Positions 45,670 through 49,175 of a stretch of DNA of 49,175 bases are shown one piece after another. The translations under genes and the position numbers were made by a program. Each line of letters starts with the position of its first letter. The first letter of the stretch is position 1. A model generated the notes under the pieces. It was not told the DNA's origin. It was given only the letters and a program-made list of their open reading frames with translations, and searched no databases. Source of the DNA: a virus; IMG/VR virus record IMGVR_UViG_3300031857_000311, positions 1 to 49,175 of that record; one strand, written 5' to 3'.

Positions 45670-46137
45670 ATGAAAAAAATCTACTACGAAAAACGTGGTC
45701 GCCGGTATGTGCCTGTGAGTGAATACGACAGTGAATACTTGGACAGTTTCTCTAAGGGCACACACCTTGTGATGGTATACCCAGGCGGCCAAAGTCGCCG
45801 GTACAACATCGATCCTAACTATGCGGCTATGATTGCCGCAGGTCGTGTAGCGGAAGATGCTATCTGTCAAGCTATTAGCAAGGCCAGCGAAATGCGTCCT
45901 CAACGAACTCCAATTACTCCCGGACAGAAGAAGGCCTGGGAGAAGCTGGCCAAAGAGCTCGGTGATGAACTATGTCCGTTGACCTATGGTAGTGCCAGGG
46001 ATCATGCTGAGGCCGGCGTCCAAGCCATGCAGGAAGAAGCAGAGAAACTAATGAAGCACGAAAGTGTTCGTAAAGCCTATGATCATTTTATTTTAATGTG
46101 TCAATTGGTAAAGGAAAAAAATGAGTTCGGTGTTTGA
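45670..46137 (+). CDS. Conserved phage protein of unknown function, 155 aa
   Basis: Start ATG 45670 (MKKIYYEKRGRRYVPVSEYD) one base after the preceding stop; an upstream in-frame ATG would overlap the former gene. N-terminal strand region (THLVMVYPGGQSRRYNID), then long helices (AEDAICQAISKASEM, AEAGVQAMQEEAEKLM). Basic N-terminus and helical C-terminus could bind nucleic acid. No family is recognised. Confidence 0.55.
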   Translation: MKKIYYEKRGRRYVPVSEYDSEYLDSFSKGTHLVMVYPGGQSRRYNIDPNYAAMIAAGRVAEDAICQAISKASEMRPQRTPITPGQKKAWEKLAKELGDELCPLTYGSARDHAEAGVQAMQEEAEKLMKHESVRKAYDHFILMCQLVKEKNEFGV

Positions 46138-46795
46138 TTTTAATGAAATATTTGGTTCAGCCGTTGCTACGCCACCACACCCTAACTACGGAAAAGCAAT
46201 TGATGTAGTAGAATTTCCTACAATACATAAAAACGACAATGAACCAATTAATTTAATCTGGCCCGATATTAATCGTGGACCATGGATTGCTGGCGGTGCT
46301 TGCCTGCGTTGGTTTCAAGGTCAACCTGTGGGAGAAAACGATATTGATGTGTTCTGTGCTAATGCTAAACAGGCCGCAGATATCATTGATAACATCAAGA
46401 GTTATGGTCGATATTCTACTAAATTTGAAAGCGAAAACGCAGTAACTTTGGACTACTGGTCAAAAGAAGAGTATAATAAACGCTGGACTGTCCAAGTGAT
46501 TACTAAACGATATTTTTCTAGTCTAGACGAAATCATCAACAACTTTGATATCACAGTCTGCGAAATTGGAACAGCAGGCAACGAATGGAAGCTAGGACCG
46601 TTTACAGCTCGCGATATCCGAGAGCGTAATCTTAGATTTAAAATGCCTCTACAACCAGACGCACTTAAACGATTAACCAAATATTGGACCTACGGTTATC
46701 GACCAGTTGAAGGAACTATAGAAGCTATCCAAAACAATCCTGTAGCCAAATGGCAATTTAGTGCCGAAACTGAGGACTATCAAAATGCGTTCTGA
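46121..46795 (+). CDS. Nucleotidyltransferase-fold protein, 224 aa
   Basis: IAGGACLRWFQGQPVGENDI followed by DVFC gives Gly 58-Gly 59 and Asp 74-x-Asp 76, the pol-beta/CCA-adding type motif. NNFDITVCEIG, near residue 140, is the likely strand with the third Asp. It is a second nucleotidyltransferase-like gene in the window, with motif details different from the one at 7212. RNA or nucleotide substrates are possible. It overlaps both neighbours by about ten to 17 bases. Confidence 0.7.
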   Translation: MSSVFDFNEIFGSAVATPPHPNYGKAIDVVEFPTIHKNDNEPINLIWPDINRGPWIAGGACLRWFQGQPVGENDIDVFCANAKQAADIIDNIKSYGRYSTKFESENAVTLDYWSKEEYNKRWTVQVITKRYFSSLDEIINNFDITVCEIGTAGNEWKLGPFTARDIRERNLRFKMPLQPDALKRLTKYWTYGYRPVEGTIEAIQNNPVAKWQFSAETEDYQNAF

Positions 46796-47156
46796 ACAAT
46801 CTTGGAGCCTTCTAGATCCTAGACCTGTGCTATTATATCTGCCCAAAGTAAACGAATACATCGTTTATTGGAACGGTATTGTCATGCCTCATACTATAGC
46901 ACTGTGTTTGGCTATGGAAAACTTTGGAGTATGGGCCACCCCAGAAATGAAAACATCCATGGAAAAAGACTACGAACGTATCTATTATGCCAACGGGTTT
47001 GATACCCGTGCCTGGGATAGCAAAGTTTCATCAAGTCCTGTCTACCCATATCTCAAACGTATCATGAGTGACCATCTTATGAAAGTGGTAAAAGACAAGG
47101 ATGCTAAAGATGTTATTGGTTGGTTTGATTACAAGAAAGCAAGGAGAGCAGAATGA
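46785..47156 (+). CDS. Unknown phage protein, 123 aa
   Basis: ATG 46785 (MRSEQSWSLLDPRPVLLYLP) overlaps the previous stop. Globular, with hydrophobic strands and aromatic residues in the first half and Lys/Asp-rich helices at the end (HLMKVVKDKDAKDVIG). No motif recognised. It belongs to the early-type operon that starts at 44428. Confidence 0.55.
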   Translation: MRSEQSWSLLDPRPVLLYLPKVNEYIVYWNGIVMPHTIALCLAMENFGVWATPEMKTSMEKDYERIYYANGFDTRAWDSKVSSSPVYPYLKRIMSDHLMKVVKDKDAKDVIGWFDYKKARRAE

Positions 47157-47263
47157 TTAAAATTATATTGGCATTTTTAGTTGTATTTGGTGTTTGTTAT
47201 TTTGGTATTAAGGGTTACAGAGATTTGTCCGGAAAGGACAAATGGGCATTGACAAAACAATAA
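47153..47263 (+). CDS. Small membrane protein, 36 aa
   Basis: AAGGAGAG is eight bases before ATG, which overlaps the preceding stop (ATGA). One membrane helix (IILAFLVVFGVCYFGI) then a basic tail (KGYRDLSGKDKWALTKQ). The layout is typical of very small phage inner-membrane proteins that alter host functions. No family recognised. Confidence 0.6.
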   Translation: MIKIILAFLVVFGVCYFGIKGYRDLSGKDKWALTKQ

Positions 47264-47275
47264 TACAAGTTATTC

Positions 47276-47283
47276 GTTAAATA
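47276..47283 (+). promoter_or_regulatory. Late promoter variant (GTTAAATA)
   Basis: The octamer lies 20 bases before ATG 47304, with AAAGGAAGCC as ribosome site. Confidence 0.55.
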
Positions 47284-47303
47284 AAGTTTTAAAGGAAGCC
47301 ACT

Positions 47304-47603
47304 ATGAAACACCTAGTAGTAGTGGCGTTTCTATTCAGCTTTACTAGCTCTATAGCCAACGCCCAATTTAGATACGATTACCCTATTGTTTGCGATAAAA
47401 CTCAAAAACTAATCGAAAGTCTTTCATCCAATTTTAAAGAAAAAGTATCTTGGGCCGGAAGGCACGTTGATGATGATTCTATGTATTCGCTCTGGGTGAA
47501 TGAGCGTACAGGCAGCTGGACTCTACTCAAAATGAATCCTGAAGTTGCCTGTATTTTGGGTGTTGGTGAAGAATCTAAATTTACAATTGGCGAGAATACC
47601 TAA
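47304..47603 (+). CDS. Secreted small protein, 99 aa
   Basis: Signal peptide MKHLVVVAFLFSFTSSIANA with cut before QFR. The mature part has two Cys (PIVCDKTQKL and EVACILGVG) that may pair, and a Trp-containing strand (NERTGSWTLLKM). Likely periplasmic. It stands alone between a late promoter and a sigma-70 promoter. Function unknown. Confidence 0.6.
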   Translation: MKHLVVVAFLFSFTSSIANAQFRYDYPIVCDKTQKLIESLSSNFKEKVSWAGRHVDDDSMYSLWVNERTGSWTLLKMNPEVACILGVGEESKFTIGENT

Positions 47604-47610
47604 AATATAG

Positions 47611-47639
47611 TTGACGTAAGTTAGCTTTCATGCTATACT
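47611..47639 (+). promoter_or_regulatory. Sigma-70 promoter
   Basis: TTGACG and TATACT are separated by 17 bases, with TG one base before the -10 (extended). An ATG two bases after the expected +1 opens a five-codon frame that contains the Shine-Dalgarno of the real gene at 47662. Confidence 0.8.
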
Positions 47640-47661
47640 GTATAAACATGAAAGGAGTGTC

Positions 47662-47829
47662 ATGACTACATTACAACTAATTTTGGGCGTTGCTTCAATC
47701 TTTTCGTCAGGTGTTTTGGCACAACTGTATTCTTCGAAAAATGACGAGCGTGATTTCTATATGAGCATCATTGGATTTGCGTCTGGTATTTTTATTCTTA
47801 CTTCTATGATCGGAACATTCGTATTATGA
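47662..47829 (+). CDS. Small membrane protein, 55 aa
   Basis: GAAAGGAGT lies before ATG. Two hydrophobic segments (LILGVASIFSSGVLA and MSIIGFASGIFILTSMIG) separated by a charged loop (SSKNDERDFY) make a two-span hairpin. The stop overlaps the start of the next gene (ATGA). It leads the operon 47662-49175. Function unknown. Confidence 0.65.
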   Translation: MTTLQLILGVASIFSSGVLAQLYSSKNDERDFYMSIIGFASGIFILTSMIGTFVL

Positions 47830-48440
47830 TTACTGTTAAAGAGTTTATGGAAATTATTGACTACAAAATCACTGAGGGTAGTCAATATATGTGGAATTGT
47901 TATGGTCCTAATGCTTACAGATTAGACTCGTGGAATGGCCATCAAGATGGACACTCTGTCAGTATCATCTTTGATACTAATACACAAGAAGTCTATGAAG
48001 TCAGTGCCTATGACTATCGTAATAATCGTGCCTATCGATTGATTAATCCCGACTACAAAGCAGAGCATGATCTTGAAGCTGAAGGCCGAAATATTTTAGG
48101 CAATCAAGCCTGGGATGATGTTGATTATGTTGATCTCGATGTTGACGACGATTTTATTCAAAAGGCTATTGCTATTGTCGCAGAAGAAGACTACGATACT
48201 CGTGTTCAAATGCAAGTTGAGTTCTCAGATGATGAACTGCTACAGTACATGAAGCTGGCACATGATCGCGACATCACCTTTAATCAACTAGTTGAAGAAG
48301 CTCTACGTTTTGCTATCGAAGAACACAAAATTCGAGAAGAACTAGATAGCCTTCGTCCTGAATATGATTTCTCAGATGCCGAACCTGGTCCTGTAGAAGA
48401 ATCTATTAAAAAAATCAAGAAGAAAAAGAAAGGAAAGTAA
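47826..48440 (+). CDS. Conserved phage protein with RHH-like C-terminal segment, 204 aa
   Basis: The N-terminal 80 residues form a mixed strand domain (GHSVSIIFDTNTQEVYEVSA). An acidic middle follows (DVDYVDLDVDDDF). Residues 135-170 (VEFSDDELLQYMKLAHDRDI and FNQLVEEALRFAIEEH) match the strand-helix-helix order of ribbon-helix-helix domains. The tail is Lys-rich (KKIKKKKKGK). It could be a DNA-binding regulator; this is not certain. Confidence 0.55.
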   Translation: MITVKEFMEIIDYKITEGSQYMWNCYGPNAYRLDSWNGHQDGHSVSIIFDTNTQEVYEVSAYDYRNNRAYRLINPDYKAEHDLEAEGRNILGNQAWDDVDYVDLDVDDDFIQKAIAIVAEEDYDTRVQMQVEFSDDELLQYMKLAHDRDITFNQLVEEALRFAIEEHKIREELDSLRPEYDFSDAEPGPVEESIKKIKKKKKGK

Positions 48441-48766
48441 TGTCTGACGCACAAAAGTTTTTAGAAGATCTAAAGACTGGGGTACGACATGTTGTAATTA
48501 ATACCTGTTATGGTGGCTTTGGTCTGAGTGATCGTGCTATGAACGAGTACATGAAATTAGCTGGACTCGTTGAAAAAGATTTCCATGACCGAGATATTCC
48601 TCGTGACGATCCTTACCTTATCAAAGTTGTCAAAGAACTGGGTATAAGTGCTAACGGTGTTCATGCTAATTTAAAAATTGTAGAAATACCGGGTGATGTT
48701 TCTTGGCATGTAACTGAATACGATGGCAACGAATGGGTAGCCGAGGATCATCGTACATGGAGTTAA
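48440..48766 (+). CDS. Conserved phage protein with NTCYGGFGLS motif, 108 aa
   Basis: TAATG overlap with the former gene and AAAGGAAAG before the start. The motif VVINTCYGGFGLSDRAMNEY is common to many T4-like and giant phage small proteins; its role is unknown. The C-terminal part (LKIVEIPGDVSWHVTEYDGN) is strand-rich and ends with a Trp/Asp segment. Probably an early host-takeover protein, by position. Confidence 0.6.
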   Translation: MSDAQKFLEDLKTGVRHVVINTCYGGFGLSDRAMNEYMKLAGLVEKDFHDRDIPRDDPYLIKVVKELGISANGVHANLKIVEIPGDVSWHVTEYDGNEWVAEDHRTWS

Positions 48767-48972
48767 TTAGATTTAGTTTTGGCAAGGATCGATTTCATGA
48801 ACAAAGAGCCATGCTCACGTGGTGTGAAACAAAACTAGGCCCGGGTGGTTACTACGCATTTACAAAAGATCCCGAAAACGCTAAATGGAGTATTGACAGT
48901 ATGTTTGGACATACACATTTCTTCTTTCGTGATCCCAAAGACGCATTGATGTTCAGTTTAACATGGCAATAG
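48757..48972 (+). CDS. Small unknown protein, 71 aa (copy 1 of a pair)
   Basis: ATG 48757 (MELIRFSFGKDRFHEQRAML) overlaps the previous stop. The pattern TWCETKLGPGGYYAF followed by FFFRDPKDALMFSLTW is echoed in the next partial gene (AWCEENCVSIW and LYFQFENERDA), so the two seem to be diverged duplicates. No family recognised. Confidence 0.55.
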   Translation: MELIRFSFGKDRFHEQRAMLTWCETKLGPGGYYAFTKDPENAKWSIDSMFGHTHFFFRDPKDALMFSLTWQ

Positions 48973-49175
48973 GAACAGGTTTAAAGGTTGGTAGTGTGAA
49001 CGAGATCTTGGCGACAAGAGCTCGTGCCACCTTTAGTCATCGTATAAACTTTGATACCGTTGGATACGAAATATTGCCTAAGATGAAAGCATGGTGCGAA
49101 GAAAACTGTGTGAGTATATGGCGATGTGAAAGTTATCACGCACTGTATTTCCAATTTGAAAATGAAAGAGATGCT
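48963..49175 (+). CDS. Small unknown protein, partial (copy 2 of a pair)
   Basis: Opens at ATG 48963, overlapping the former gene by ten bases, and runs off the window edge (71 residues seen). It shares the Trp-Cys-Glu and Phe-x4-Arg/Lys-Asp-Ala pattern with copy 1, but has a longer N-terminus (MAIGTGLKVGSVNEILATRA). The end is not visible. Confidence 0.5.
   Translation, partial: MAIGTGLKVGSVNEILATRARATFSHRINFDTVGYEILPKMKAWCEENCVSIWRCESYHALYFQFENERDA

Noticed and set aside
1-49175. Prophage with integrase and attachment sites, or insertion sequences
   Set aside because: No integrase, repressor, transposase or flanking direct repeats were found in the window.

Overview
The window is a stretch of a large lytic phage genome of the T4-like (myovirus) type. 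Support comes from dense, mostly plus-strand genes with ATGA/TAATG overlaps, a PAAR-type spike-tip protein, a beta-helix tail spike, T4-type nucleotide metabolism (nrdA, nrdB, glutaredoxin), a DexA-like exonuclease, and more than a dozen TATAAATA-like octamers placed where T4-type late promoters would be. No integrase, tRNA, insertion sequence or CRISPR array was seen. The host is inferred to be a Gram-negative, probably methylotrophic betaproteobacterium. The clues are a gene for the PQQ precursor peptide PqqA, a circularly permuted two-piece tmRNA whose tag (ANDEQFALAA) is of beta/gammaproteobacterial type, and several small host-like proteins.

Layout. 1-5815: tail/virion genes, small Cys-rich proteins, a secreted SNase-type nuclease and two proteins with capsid-targeting-like N-termini. 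5883-6810 (minus): a cluster of four small host-like genes. 6947-15469: virion and head-associated genes, including a nucleotidyltransferase followed by a ligase-fold protein, a decoration-like protein, an Ala/Gly-rich protein, a RecB-like nuclease and a tail spike. 15522-19845: nrdA, a class II aldolase, nrdB and grx. 19835-22793: an Sm-like protein, a structural protein, a PAAR tip, a DUF454 membrane protein and two tandem 2OG-Fe(II) oxygenases. 22794-23165: permuted ssrA with a 24-residue membrane peptide gene in its intervening segment. 24163-25520: ahpC, ahpD, pqqA. 25522-29269: small enzymes, an HNH nuclease and a lysis-type region (SleB-like hydrolase, small membrane protein, lipoproteins, nested secreted protein). 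29280-32227: a membrane/coiled-coil protein with a probable -1 frameshift at an A9 run, ribosomal protein S21 and a DEDD exonuclease. 32222-36290: dnaK, hsp20, clpS, heme oxygenase and a ferredoxin-dependent bilin reductase. 36282-42627: a packaged nuclease-like protein, secreted Cys-repeat protein and membrane/coiled-coil proteins. 42661-49175: SGNH hydrolase, fatty acid desaturase, metallophosphatase, nucleotidyltransferase and small conserved phage-type proteins.

How it fits together. Several modules would act on host physiology: deoxynucleotide supply (NrdA/NrdB/Grx), peroxide defence (AhpC/AhpD), protein quality control and proteolysis (tmRNA, ClpS, DnaK, Hsp20), translation (S21), membrane lipids (desaturase), C1/PQQ metabolism (PqqA) and bilin synthesis (heme oxygenase plus bilin reductase).

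The most notable signals are: (1) phage-encoded PqqA; (2) the permuted tmRNA with a microprotein gene exactly filling its intervening segment; (3) matching ROSE-like RNA thermometers over the Shine-Dalgarno sites of dnaK and hsp20; (4) an adjacent heme oxygenase/bilin reductase pair in a phage that does not look like a cyanophage; (5) an A9 slippery site joining a 453-residue membrane protein to a 110-residue tail that has no start codon; (6) a cohort of proteins with capsid-targeting-like N-termini ending in (L/I)xE; and (7) at least eight genes without a Shine-Dalgarno whose promoter lies directly against the ATG.
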